The notes beneath the pieces were generated by a model. It worked only from the letters and a program-made list of their open reading frames with translations, had not been told where the DNA came from and did not search any database. Shown here in pieces: positions 38,748 through 50,943 of a stretch of 64,000 nucleotides of DNA; the first letter of the stretch is position 1; each line of letters begins with the position of its first letter. The stretch is from Rotaria socialis (lineage: Eukaryota; Rotifera; Eurotatoria; Philodinida; Philodinidae). The position numbers and the translations under genes are program-made. The stretch covers positions 249,633-313,632 of the forward strand of contig CAJNYU010002681.1 in assembly GCA_905331475.1 (NCBI GenBank), read 5' to 3'.

Positions 38748-41700
38748 TTACGCTGACTCATCAGCAGAGGGATCCAAGTGACGAATACAAGTCTTCACCA
38801 GTTCAGTGACACTGTCAACGAGAGTATAAGAATTCGAATATTTGCGTTGAGAGAGTAGGAAGAAAGCTTCTATGAATGCCGGAAAATCTAGACCTATAAA
38901 ATAGAAATCATGTTCATCAGAACACGTATAATTCTAACTAACTGGCATCTTCTCTTAATGGTTGACTTACCAGTTGCCGGAGATTGTGAATCGTATTGTT
39001 TCAATTTGTAGAAGATTTGAGTGTACAGCATATCAATGGATATCATCGTAGTTGATTGATCGACAAGACCACATATTCTATTCAAACAGAACTACATCGA
39101 ATCAACTATATCAAATAACTGTTCAAAACTACTCAAAACCGAGCACTTTTACCAGTGACTATTAATTTCAACTCCAAGAAAACATTTTCAAAATAAATAT
39201 TCGACAAGTCTAAGTTGATCGTTGTATTTGTTTAGAATTAGGAAGTATTAACTAGCTAATGAACAGCTGTTGAAGACACGTGCAAACTCGCGATAGACAG
39301 AATAAATAATTATTATTCGCTCAAAATCGCACTGCATAGGTTGGAGAGAAAAGCGGCTATGCTTTTTTAACCCTTTTGTACATTTCTACATACCGTGGGT
39401 AGTTAAAAAGTCTAAAATCTATAGAATTGCACTAAAATGCTCAAAGTGATCTTTTATTTTCGTACTTTTTCGTGAAACCAAGATTTCAGGACACAAAAAC
39501 ATAACCTTAGTGTTTCTCGTCTGAGTTCAGATTTGAAATAGATCACCGTAAAAAGCTGTAAGAAAGGGCACACCGACTGCCGTTTAATCACTTGTTGAGT
39601 CACGATTCTTCGGCTCTAACATGTCTTGACAAAAGAACTATTGGTCCGCCAGTTCAATCTATGAAGTGATAAAGCTAGAATGGACATTCATATTTTGTCA
39701 GGAATTTCAAATCAAAGTATCTCTAACTGATGCCGATTTTGACAAACATCAAGATCGAAATGCTGTCTCCTAAAATCTTGAGATAAGCGACGGAAAGCTG
39801 GCAAATAATTCGTTACAATTTTTCCCGGTGGAAGTGAGAGAACAACGTTGTGTCATGGAGATTTTTAGAAGAACAAACATAACAAAAAATAGTGCGGTGA
39901 TCTTGTATTATTGGTTCCGTAGCGATTGCAAAAGAAAACGATGCGAATAGTGAGATATTAATGATCGATGAGATTGACATAAACTAGCTGTATTTTGACG
40001 CATATAGTCTATCGTTAATTTCTTCTCAAATATTCGAAAAAGTGTGTATAAGATAAACTAGGAGATAATCGAAGCTTTTATTCACTCAGTAATAGAAAGC
40101 TTTTTACTGAACTCATTTAATTAAGAAAAGCGGGGTAAAACATTTGCATTAAATTTAACTTTCTTTTAATTTGTTCAGCTCTGTAGCTAAAGAACTTACT
40201 TAGCTAAGTTACGAAATGGCCAATTAGTCATTGCTTTATATCCACGTTTGACCACTAATTCAATGTAGATAAAAGCAATTTTCTCCGGGAGGAACATTTG
40301 TTCGTATTTCGTTTGAGACGCTGATGGAAAAATAATCTTGAGCGATTTTATCTTGTTAGTTATTGGTGTATCAGCGGCCATATCAGTTCGATTCACGGAC
40401 GATTGGGTTACATTTTGCTCGCCTGTGATAGTCATCGATCGGTCTAGTGTAGAAAAATCTACACTGCCATCGGCGAGCATTGAATCGGATGCACCGCTTG
40501 TTGTATTCTCATTGGGAGTTTGTGATTCGTTTCCTGTGTTGGCCAAGGTCAGATTGACTAGATTTTTAGGCTTTCTATTTTGATTCGAGCCTGTTTGATA
40601 CTGTTGCTCTTCGTTTGAAAGTTCTTCCGAAATGCAACTCGACGAGTCGGAGTCGGATGCACTCAGCTGCCTGTCATAATGCGTCTTTTTCACATGTTTC
40701 ACTGCAAGTTTACTGTGCGCTTCTGTTTGGCGATGAACAACTTTTTTGTCTTCTTGAGTCATCATTTCATCGTTGGGTTCTGATAGCTTACGATTCCGCT
40801 TGCACTTTCTATGAAAAAAGGTAAAATCAGTCGCTTTATATTTTCCATGAAAGATTTGTGTAATACAATAGGCAAGATAACAGGGTGTAGCACACTGGCT
40901 ACATTGTTGGCATACACTAAAAAGTATGTGCTTAGTCAGTATGCATGGGGAGCTTAAGTAACTAGGCGAGAAGAACTCTGAGCCAGGCCAACCTTCTGTC
41001 CAGAACTACAGCTAGTAATAGTTGTAGGAAAATATCGGGCTAATGAAACTGTCCTTGGACAGTACCCTATACTGACACGTAGCCGAAAGGCAAGGGCATT
41101 CTTCTTCTTCTTCTTCTTCTTCTTCTTCTTCTCATTCGAAACCTATTCGGGCTAGTAGAAAATGCTTCGTTCATCTAATACTAATGCTTCCTACTTACAT
41201 TACACGTTTCAATGTTTCCAAAACGAGCGATTTCTTGATGTCTTCGTCGATTGCACTTGGCTCGGTGACAAATTTACCTGAAATAATCAATGCTGAAATG
41301 TTTGATATTGATAAACACTCCTACCAGCTTCATTTACGTGATCAAAATCAATTCGCAACGAAGGATTCGCGTTGACTTCAAGTAGAATCGGCTTTAGTTG
41401 ATCAGTGAGAAGAATGTCGAAACCAATTATCTGTAAAAATCCAACGAAATTTACAATTCTATGGTTTTTTTCGTTTTTCTAAGGAGACTTTTGCGGAACA
41501 AGGATGAATCCTTTCTTTTACTAACACAAAGTAACCATATACAGCCTATCGATTTTATTTTGCTTTCGCTCAGATGTAAATATATCGGAGATGTTCATTA
41601 GGATTAGAGCTGAACGTTTTTTTTAGATGAACAAAAAAGCTGCTAGATGAGCCACTAGGGAAAATATATTGCTACTGTAATAAATAGTGATAGCGGCACC

Positions 41701-44596
41701 ATGAGCATTTTTTATGTGTGTACGTTTAAACTTTTTTCTTAGATAAATAGTAGTTAAATTTCAATTGAATTACACTATACTTATGAGATTTCCGATTTGG
41801 TCATTTAAATATATTTAATGAAGTCCATCGTATAACAACTATTTTGGCACCTCGCAAAGTTGAAAGCAATGAAAACCAAGTGAGTACGACCGGATTCGAT
41901 GACATGCGAGATGGCACAAGACATTTTTTCTGACCTCAAATCTTGCAGAACTCTTACGAAAGAAGATTAACTATACAAGTTGGTCATAGTACAATCGCAA
42001 TATGTTTTGCTTTTATATCCAATAAACCGAACAATCAACAGGATAGAAGAAGTCAATTTGCTTTTGAAATAAGAAAAATTCTCAAGCGATGCTCAATGAG
42101 TATTCTTCATCGCCATTAATTACTCTATTTTGTATTTTGTTTGTTCGTATTCAAAGTTCTTGCTATTATTTGACCCATACGAGTAATCAATGTTCTGGCA
42201 CCAAAATTATGTAGTACACAGCATATTTCACGCGTTGTCCCATCCATATTCTCAAGATTTCTGCTGTATTCGGGTGATGATGACATCACTGCAGCTAAAT
42301 TGTGATGCCTAGGAACTAGTAACATCTCTACATCTGTTTAAATTTTTCAGATGAAAGATACTACATTCTGTAGCTTTTTCATGAAACTTTGATTTTTGTA
42401 TCTGGCGACAATGAGTTGCATTGAACAGATGCTGTTTATCATGTTCGTCATAAAAACAGGCAGAATGGAACAAATCTCATCCAAAACAGCTAACGTTTCT
42501 ATATGAAATAGGAAATTCACCCTCTTATCATCGACTTCCCCCTCACATCTACCTAACATTTGCACCACTACTATTCTTTGATACCTGAAAGCATCGATTT
42601 TGTTTCCGAGTGATTGGTAACTCTGAAGCGTATTGGACACGAAGTTCAGGTAGAATTGCTAATATCGTCTTATTGATCAGTTCTTTGATCATCTCTTTGG
42701 CTTGTTCGATTTCGTTCGTACTGAACAGTTGACCCAATTGTGACCAGACAATACTCAATTTTCGCTTGCTGGCATCAGTTTGTTTTTCATCCAAGGCATG
42801 CTTGTAACTAGTACTGCGTTTGTTCAAAGAATAGTTGGTTAAATGCATGAACGCTTCATGGAGATTTTTAGTCGATGGAGGTTGATAGTTGACAGTAGCG
42901 AAGCGTACTAAACCTTCATCATAGAGCAGAACTTCCAGTGGATCTAATTTGAGAATTAATACATAGATTCTTATATCGAATTTGAGGCCGTTCATTAACA
43001 GGGGCCTGTCAATGTACTCTGGAAATCAATCGAACAGGATCATGATAAACTATTGTATGCAGAGTTTCAGACCTTACCTTGAACAATATGCGGTCGATTA
43101 GGAACACTGCAATGAGTTGAATCTTGAATCAAGTAGATACCTGCACCTTCTGATCCGTCTATAGAGAAAGAATAAAAATACACTGAGTCTTCTGTCGAAT
43201 TGTTGAACGAACCCGATGGCTTGACAATGAAAGTTGTAAGAGGTCGATGTTGTCTTCGATCTCTTTTGTGTATCGACTCAGCATCGTCTTGAAATTGTTC
43301 TATTTGTTCAGGTAGAAACCAGGTTTTTGGATAGAAATCGAATTCATCAGGAAATAACATTCGCATGACATTCAATGAACGTGTCAAATTAGTTTTGTGC
43401 ATAAGATCACACATACCTATTCGTTGTAAAATGATTATACTTTTTTTTTGGCTTAAAATAAGTGCAAGACGATATTTTACATTAGAAAACATACTCCAGA
43501 GTTTTTCATAATGTATCTACGCTAATATTGAAAGTCGCATTTGTGAAAACATGATATTCGAAAATAGATTGTAAAATTTTGTCGATGCAATCACTTTTCT
43601 TTTGTCTTATTTGATTACTGAATCTAGCGCAAAACTCCTGATAAAGTATTTCTCTCGAATGTTGTCACCAAAATAGTGACAATGAAATTGAAGGAACTAA
43701 ACAAAAAGAGTGTAGATCACATAGTCGTGATAGCAGAATGAGTGATAATAGTAAACAACGCTAGAATATTAAAAGAAAAATGGCCATCAAAACACAATTA
43801 AGACGAAGTTATAATTTTATGATGTGGTGAAACTGAAATTTCTTGACATCGTAGTAACGAATCAAGTAGCGTTAAGCACTGTTGTGTTCTAATACCGAAA
43901 AAATTCTAATGCATTGAGTATCCACAGAAAAGAAAACTTGGGTTAACATAGACTATCTATATCAAAGGCAATCGATTGGTGAAAAATAGTGGTGGATGTG
44001 CTATAGTATCTAGTGTCAAAATATAACATCTCATCTTATGTGAACTCTTCCTTTACTTACTTCCATTGTAGCTTCAAAACAAGCATTAAAAATATACTCT
44101 ATTGGCGACAAACTGTTAGTCAATTTTATGTTTCACAATGTTTTACTTGAAATCCAGTTTAGAGAATATAGTAAAATTGTTAATCCATTAATCGCACAGA
44201 GGAAAAGTTTAGCCTTTGACAAGTTGTAGGATGAGAAAGAAAGAAGCGAAAAACGTATCGTTTCATACGGCGAAAACGTCGTCATTCATGATATCATACC
44301 AGGAAATTTGTTCACTCTTGCTGACGTAGAAGTATAATTTCTATTGCCTTGCTGAAAGGTCGCTGAATTCCAATAGATATCTGCATCGGAAGAAGAGCCA
44401 GAGCCATACTATGGTGTAAAATACAATCCGACCTAAACGAACAATCAAATCAACTTACTTCTTTCCAGCCGAGATCTTTTAGGCACATTCGAACCACTTC
44501 CATATTCGATCGAGCCTGAGTGGTATCAACTGTAGGCACACGTTTGCCTGAATTTCTGTTTTTTATTTTTCTTGACACGGATGTTTTTGGTGCCAT
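38748..44596 (-). CDS. TTLL11: TTLL11-type tubulin polyglutamylase
   Basis: ATP-grasp ligase that lengthens glutamate side chains on axonemal and ciliary tubulin. Ten exons close in frame to 670 residues: 44459-44596, 44300-44408, 43213-43416, 43078-43158, 42585-43018, 41325-41430, 41199-41277, 40200-40808, 38971-39077, 38748-38893. Seen: VDTTQARSNMEVVRMCLKDL (TTLL11 N-terminal part), DADIYWNSATF, RVNKFPG, FDFYPKTWFLPEQ, nucleotide-binding FIVKPSDGSEGAGIYL, GLKFDIRIYVLI, FMHLTNYSLNKRS, GFDILLTDQLKPILLEVNAN with the metal-binding Glu340-Val-Asn342, then EPSAIDEDIKKSLVLETL. The C-terminal exons match the TTLL11 extension (FPAFIEAFFLLSQRKYS). A Ser/Thr/Asn-rich stretch in exon 8 looks disordered. 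Exon 3/4 is a 54-base stop-free intron inferred because removing it restores the KPSDG...G alignment. Introns 2, 5 and 8 are about 0.9-1.2 kb. Confidence 0.93.
41099..41132. repeat. (TTC)n microsatellite in a TTLL11 intron
   Basis: About 11 perfect TTC/CTT units between exons 7 and 8 of the TTLL11 model. Confidence 0.95.
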
Positions 44597-47500
44597 TGTA
44601 GAAAACTTCGTATAACACAAGGTTTCCTGTAATATGGATACAGGTAAAAGATCTTTATGAGTATGCTTAAAATGCCTAAATAGTTAGAACTAACTTACCG
44701 TATAATTAACTTTAATCGAAAGATGTTAGAAATTCGGTAAATTGTTATTGTGTGATAATTGAAATCAGGTATTACCTGTTACTATTGGAGTCTGTAAACG
44801 ATGCTGAACAGTAGGTTGAGACGAAAAGCAAAATAGTCTAAATTAAGAAATGTTGTAGCCTACATTTACTGATTATAAAACAAGGTCAACTTTCCAAAGG
44901 CATGCAGAATCATTCGGAAGTGCCAGTGAGTTCTCTATGGCACTCAAATGAAAAACACAATGAAAGTGTTCCACGTAGACGCATATTATAAATCAAAAGA
45001 AGGACCCATAAAAATAAGCGTCATCAAGAGCTTAAAAGTGTGTAGGGGACTTTTCAATCACTTCAACTCCATTTTTTCTCAGAAAATAGGGAAAAATGTA
45101 TCCTATCTAATCTTTTCCTATTGGAGGTTCTGCTAGTTTCAATAGTAAGTGACATTCACGAACACGTCGATCATTCTATGCTTGACGGTCAGATATGGTA
45201 CCGGATTGACAGCTTGTCATACTTTGACGCTAGATTACGGATATGTCAGAAAAGATTACAAAATTATAGAGTTTTTGTTTCGACGGACTAATAAACTAAA
45301 GTTTTCTTGCTAAACTTATAAAATACTTTGAAATTAAATGCCTCAATACAGATGCTGTTCCCGTCATGAGAGTTTGGCTAGATTTATTTGACGATTTGAT
45401 CAAATAGTGAGCACATGCTTCAAAACTATCATAGTAGTTTTCTATTACTTATTTGAATTTTCCACTATAATTGTGCAAATAGTTTTAACATGAGTGTACA
45501 TTATTCTGGTTTAGGTTTTTATCAACTCTCTGGATTTAAAATAGGATTCTCACGCTTGTCATTACAATTTTAAGTGTTTTTATGGTCTGCAAACTATTCA
45601 TTTACCGATGATAAATGGTTGACCTTTGTTTATATGTGCAATAGAATACAATTATTTAAGTAGAATAGACCGCTCTCGGTTAAAAAAAAGTCACCAAAAG
45701 AAAATCATCAGTAATAGACCGCAGATAACTTGACTTCAATATCCTGTGAAATAGTTCTCACTTACTTGCATGTATCAGTTACTCTTCACCTGGTTACTAT
45801 CTAATATTACAGTAATTGGATTATGACATTTCTAATGTGAATCGACCTCGTTGGAAAGAGAAGATTTTGGTTTACACGCATAGGGCGATCAGAAAACGAT
45901 CGAATTATAGCTCCACATTATACCTTTTACGCATGAACACAGTGTGAACAACCGTATCTCACTTGATATTCTAGATAGTTTGGCCTCCATATTAAAGACC
46001 TGCAGAGATCAAGAGTATATTTTCGTGGTATTATGTCTGTTTTTCAGCGTGTAATAGTCAAAAAGCACACAAAGGATTGACAATTCGATCGTATCATGGT
46101 CGCTACTAAACTTTATCTGTTGGCTTTCTAATATTAATTGATACTACTTGATCTGTACTTTAGAGCGAATTTAGAATACTGATTATGATAGCAAAACACA
46201 AAAAATAGTGCATTTGTGAGTTTTTTTTAGCCACACACAGAAGAATAGAATGTGTTGGTATCCGGTTATTTTAAAACAAATGAAAAGAGGAAATGTCGCT
46301 ACATGTGTGTCCAATAGACATTTCAGAGATATGTCTTCATTAAAGTACTGTTTTCAATACTTAGACATGATCAGCAAGGATTTGTGAATCAATAATTGCT
46401 GCCTTCTCGAATGAATCTATCAAATGAAAAAAGAAAATCTCATCAAATTGATAGTTACCGTTAGCAGTTAAAAGTAAATGAATCGCCAAAACTCATCTTT
46501 CATACGGATAACAGTATGAAAAAATGTGAAGAAAACGTGTTTCTTTTATTTGGCAACGAAAAAACATTGCTTTTTTCTTTTCTTCTTCTATTTATTGCGA
46601 CAAGTGACGAAATTCGTATCACACGTCATACTAACACGGAGAAGAAGAGATGTTGATGGCAACCAGTCTGTGTGATTCACAATCAATGGCATACACTAGA
46701 AGACGCGCGAGAATCATGTGAGTCAAATAGTATTTTCGTCTTTTTTTTTTATTTTACAAGATTTTAATTACTAGTGTCGCTATGATTTTAATATAAAGAG
46801 CTCTTGCGAAAAAAGCTTCATTCAAACGATTCATGGAAATATTCACAAACGAAATTTCTGTACAACACACTGTACTGGCAGAAATATCTTATTTCTGATC
46901 TTCAGGTCATCTATGAACGGATGGTTTCATCAAAAATATCTGATATGTCATCTACTAGAACATGAAACACCGATGACGGTTGCTAGACACCCACGCCTTC
47001 AAGACCCTATAGTGCATAATATTCTTTGATTTTTTTATATTTCTTACTCTATGCAGGTAACTAACACTTTTCTCAAAAATAGTTGATTTTCACTCAAAAC
47101 GAATTTCAGATTATGAAAAAAGAAAAAATCACCGAATATTCTGTAAAAAAATGTGTCCAATACTTGTGTGTGTCAAAGTGCATATTGTGTTAGCTTCACT
47201 AGGCTACTTCGAAACCTTTCATTTGATGTCGATTCTCGTCTTGAGATGGTTGTTTAGTTAGTAGTTTCAATGATCTCATACAAAAAGTCGAACATTCAAA
47301 TTCAGTATCAAAACCATCAAAGTTGTAACCAACTCAAGAAGAACACTATTCTTGTTTTCAGACTACTCTTTCCCTACTAAAGTCATTTATCAGTGTCATC
47401 TATGGATATTTTTATGTCATGTGACCGACAGTGTGACTTTCAACTCTGTATTGATTGCAAAGAGAATTATCTTCTTTTTCGACATTTATTCATGGAATGC

Positions 47501-47624
47501 TTCTCATCTAGTTTTGATTTATTATTCGCAAAAGAAAAAAAAAGAACTCCTAGTTAAGATAGAGAAATAATATATAGAGAAAACAATAAGTCTATCATTT
47601 ATTGAAATGACCAATTGATTTTAA
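44597..47624. other. Intergenic, nothing recognised
   Basis: 3 kb of AT-rich DNA between the divergent promoter side of TTLL11 and the Pmp3 gene. Short ORFs (44948-45136, 47352-47570) have no splice context or family match. Confidence 0.45.
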
Positions 47625-47912
47625 TTAATCAGATGAACTTCTCCAAACAAGCCAAAGAGCATGAATACAGCCAGGTAATAGTCCAAGGATAGTAAGAAGA
47701 CTAGAAGATTATTTTATTTTCATTTTATCTTTCATACGAAACAACTTACATATTTATGAAAAAATGCGTTGTACATCCAACCTTAATTAGAGCGGCTATT
47801 GGTGGCAAGAGAATAGCCAAAATTGATAATAAACTAGAACAAGAAAAATAATAGTAACAAATTTAAATAAATAAAACTGATGTACATACATGTTGCCAAT
47901 ACAGCCACACAT
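47625..47912 (-). CDS. Pmp3/UPF0057 small membrane proteolipid
   Basis: 60-residue hydrophobic peptide of the Pmp3 (yeast) / RCI2 (plant) / UPF0057 family, which sits in the plasma membrane and affects membrane potential and salt tolerance. Exons 47890-47912, 47750-47833, 47625-47700 close in frame. Sequence elements: MCGCIGN start, helix 1 ILLSILAILLPPIAALIKVG with the family PP pair, CTTHFFIN, helix 2 ILLTILGLLPGCIHALWLVW and a short hydrophilic end. It is too short for an ordinary ORF scan. A broken copy lies about 1.4 kb away in opposite orientation. Confidence 0.88.
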
Positions 47913-48885
47913 GTTGAACTTAAGTTGCGTGTGTAATTAGTAGAAGATAAATTATCTAAAAGAGGCCAAATATTCTTCCTATCGAAAGAATCACGTATAA
48001 AAAAATGTGTAGTTCGAAAAGAGTTGGACCAATGATCGCTCTGCTCTGATGTTTTCCTTTGGTTTTCTCTACTCTCTCGGCTAGTTCGAAACTACAAGGA
48101 TCTATATCCAGCTGTTATATATAGACAGTCGGTCTTATGTTGTAATTACATTCCTATGAAAGAAAAAAAATTATCGACAAATACAAGATGAGATATCAAC
48201 AATTTAGCTTTTACCTTTCAGTAATTGCACAGTAAAGATATATTTTAACTATCATTTATGTGACATAAACTTTATTTTATCTTTTTCTTGATAGTCAATT
48301 CGAAGTAAAATGTTCAAAAACTTTTCATTACAAAAAGAGCTACTTGAAATAGACTGTTTATAAATGACAAGAAAAGTATGAATGTGTAAAATGCATGGCT
48401 AACAATTCTCTCGTGTCATTTTTTTTCTTTCTCTTCAGAAAGGAAGAGTTGATTGAGCCCATTATATATTTGAAGTATGAGAAAGATTTGTTTTCTTCAG
48501 TTTCTTTCAAGCTCAAACTGCTTTATTTTATTAAGGTTGATAAGTGTAGAATTGATCTCTCTATGCTGATATAATAATAAAAGAGAAAATAAATTTTTCA
48601 GCAATTTTTGATTGCAGCTGCAGCAGATGGCGAAATTTCTTTGTGTCTTGAAAATAAGTCCGGTCTAAAAGCGAAATATATAGTGTATTTGTAAACAAAG
48701 TTTACTCATTTTATTATCCAAATGCATCGCTCCAAACATCTAATCGATAAATCAATAAATAATTATCGAATCGAAGTGAAAAACAACAATTGATACATCG
48801 TTTTAGTTCAAGATTAAAATTTTATCATGTATCTGCGTATCGAAGACATTACATACGTGTATATTTAATATAGCTCAAATATATC

Positions 48886-48916
<31 letters not shown>

Positions 48917-49308
48917 TTTTTAGTTACTCTGCCCTCGAATAAAATACAAGATTTTAGGCATATTATATTATTACTGAGTGCATGTGAACTAAGACTGCTA
49001 TTTTTCACGTACCTACAATATTATTCTTTCCGCTACTCCTGAATCGATAAAAATTTTACTTTCGTATGTTATCATAAAATTAATGTTTCTTTTTCAACTA
49101 GTAGTTTTCTGAATAAATATAAAGAACGAAAAATGAGCTGTATGAATGACAAAAAAAAGCATCATAAAAACAACAAACTTTTACATAGAATTCATTTATT
49201 TATTCTTCTGTAATGATTATCAAACAGTCGAGTTCGAAATTTTGTTTTTATAATGATTTCTATTTTAGATAAAATAATTATTCATCGTTCTTTATTGTAT
49301 AACTGAGT
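47913..49308. other. Intergenic, with a (TG)n microsatellite
   Basis: AT-rich DNA between the Pmp3 gene and its broken copy. A TG dinucleotide run occupies 48886-48913. No gene recognised. Confidence 0.5.
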
Positions 49309-49541
49309 ATGGGTGATTTTCTCGGTAATCTTCTTCTAACAATTTTAGCAAAAGTTTTGCCACTAGCTGCTGCCATTATTAAAAGTACATAATTGTATTT
49401 TTTCAATTAAATAAGTAAATTTCATACATACATCGTCTTAGGTTGGATGTACAACACATTTTTGGATTAATTTAATATTAACTTTACTTGGATGATTACC
49501 AGGTTGCATTCATGCTTTATGGCTTATTTGGGTTACTCCGT
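49309..49541 (+). pseudogene. Broken Pmp3/UPF0057 copy
   Basis: Starts MGDFLGNLLLTILAKVLPLAAAIIK, is interrupted by about 60 bases resembling an intron (ending CGTCTTAG), then continues VGCTTHFWINLILTLLG, an in-frame TGA, and LPGCIHALWLIW. The intact neighbour has CTA (Leu) where this copy has TGA. The intron phase also does not fit: the first part ends AAA A|GT while the second needs phase 0. The conserved PP pair of helix 1 is lost (PLAA). Two independent lesions make it a probable pseudogene. Its end is unclear. Confidence 0.75.
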
Positions 49542-49667
49542 ATCTCCTTCATCGGCTTAGCTTTGCATGTATATGTATACATATCAAGGGAGAAAGCACG
49601 ACTTCCGTACTCCCGTGCGCTTCCCTTGTACTCCCATCACACTTGGACAAAAAAAAGATAAAAAAAA

Positions 49668-49785
49668 GCTTACGACACTCGGTATTCCCAGGCGGTCACC
49701 CATCCAAGTACTAACCGAGCCCGACGTTGCTTAACTTCAGTGATCGGACGAGAACTGGTGTATTCAACGTGGTATGGCCGTAAGC
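49668..49785 (-). rRNA. 5S ribosomal RNA, copy 4
   Basis: 118 bases, intact terminal helix, box A and box C, T-run terminator. First of the second 5S trio. Its 5' flank matches that of copy 1 closely (GTACATCAGTGCTTTCGTCC on the plus strand). Confidence 0.97.
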
Positions 49786-50321
49786 GTACATCAGTGCTTT
49801 CGTCCTCCACATTATTATGTCCTAAAGTCCGTCAAGTTCGGATTATCTTTTTCAAACAATAATCAAGAAGTATTGTCACTAACAAGTGACGAATGAAGAT
49901 CTAACTATACTTGTTCAACATACATAGTTAGAGTCACAGTAGACTCGAGTGTTTTGTTTTTCGACGTACTAAATAGTTTTGAATTATTTTATTCGCATAA
50001 TCCCAGGTAATTTCCTAGTTTCGGCTATAAATCTGAGTGACTCAGATGATGAAAAGTTAGGATCAAGCGGGTACCGAATGCAGTTCTTCGTAGAGAGGAT
50101 TTCACGAGCGTGATATTGTATTTGTAATCTACAATTATAATAAAATAACGAGCTTTTGTGATTTTTTCAACGAGGGTTTAATTAAAAATGATTTCCCGGT
50201 CATGATCTCTATTTCAGAGAGTAAGCAATTACTAGTACCCAAAAAATGAAATCTGAAACAATGTACTGAGCTTAAAATTTGAGTAGGGATTTTATATACT
50301 TGGAAGAAAAAATTAAAAAAA
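49786..50321. repeat. 5S spacer, paralogous to 34227-34764
   Basis: Aligns with the spacer between 5S copies 1 and 2 over its full length, with point differences and few small indels. Shows that the copy-spacer-copy unit was duplicated about 15.5 kb apart. Confidence 0.9.
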
Positions 50322-50439
50322 GCTTACGACACTCGGTATTCCCAGGCGGTCACCCATCCAAGTACTAACCGAGCCCGACGTTGCTTAACTTCAGTGATCG
50401 GACGAGAACTGGTGTATTCAATTTGGTATGGCCGTAAGC
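50322..50439 (-). rRNA. 5S ribosomal RNA, copy 5 (variant)
   Basis: 118 bases, intact internal promoter and terminator. It differs from the other copies by an adjacent two-base change (CG to TT on the plus strand, 50422-50423), which falls at about RNA positions 17-18 in the helix II region. It may be a diverging or non-functional copy. Confidence 0.93.
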
Positions 50440-50715
50440 ATACAACTCTGCTTTCTTTTTCAATATTATGATGTTATAGGTTTAGATTACCCGTTGAAAA
50501 ATATTTTATGTAGAATATACTCGGACATTTTTGTGAACCGTGTGCGAATCATTAAATTAGACTGTACGAGTAACCTAGGAAAGCTAGAGAATCGTATTTT
50601 TTAAAAAACACCTAAATCTTAAAAGAATTTTTCTATCAATTCTAAAATGAAAAGATGCACCTTAAGAAAAGAATAAACCTAATATGCTCGATACCAAGCG
50701 CTAATTGTGATAATA

Positions 50716-50943
50716 TATATATATATAAATATAGGAGAAACAAGTCGGATGAAAGAAACTCGAATGGCTGAACGTCGAGCAAAAATAAGAATACTAGGAT
50801 CCGACTCAAAACTTGTTGAACAGATAGAACAACATAAAAATAAATTTGATTTTTCAAAAGTAGAGACACTGACTCGAGAGACTGATTGGAGGAAAAGAAC
50901 TATCAGAGTAGTCTCACCAACAAAGCATGTGTTAATACCATAA
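50716..50943 (+). pseudogene. GIY-YIG endonuclease relic (Penelope-like element 3' end)
   Basis: One frame reads IYINIGETSRMKETRMAERR, then SKLVEQIEQHKNKFDFSKVE, then LTRETDWRKRTI. This fits the C-terminal part of a GIY-YIG domain as found at the end of Penelope-like retroelement ORFs: YIGETsR with spaced Arg and Glu, a His before a hydrophobic (F/D) strand, then ETDWxKRxI. The upstream reverse transcriptase is absent, so this is a fragment. It lies between 5S copies 5 and 6 and so breaks the symmetry with the first 5S cluster. Confidence 0.55.

Noticed and set aside
49309-49541. In-frame TGA in the Pmp3 copy as a selenocysteine codon
   Set aside because: The intact neighbour has an ordinary Leu there, and the intron phase is also broken; decay is simpler.
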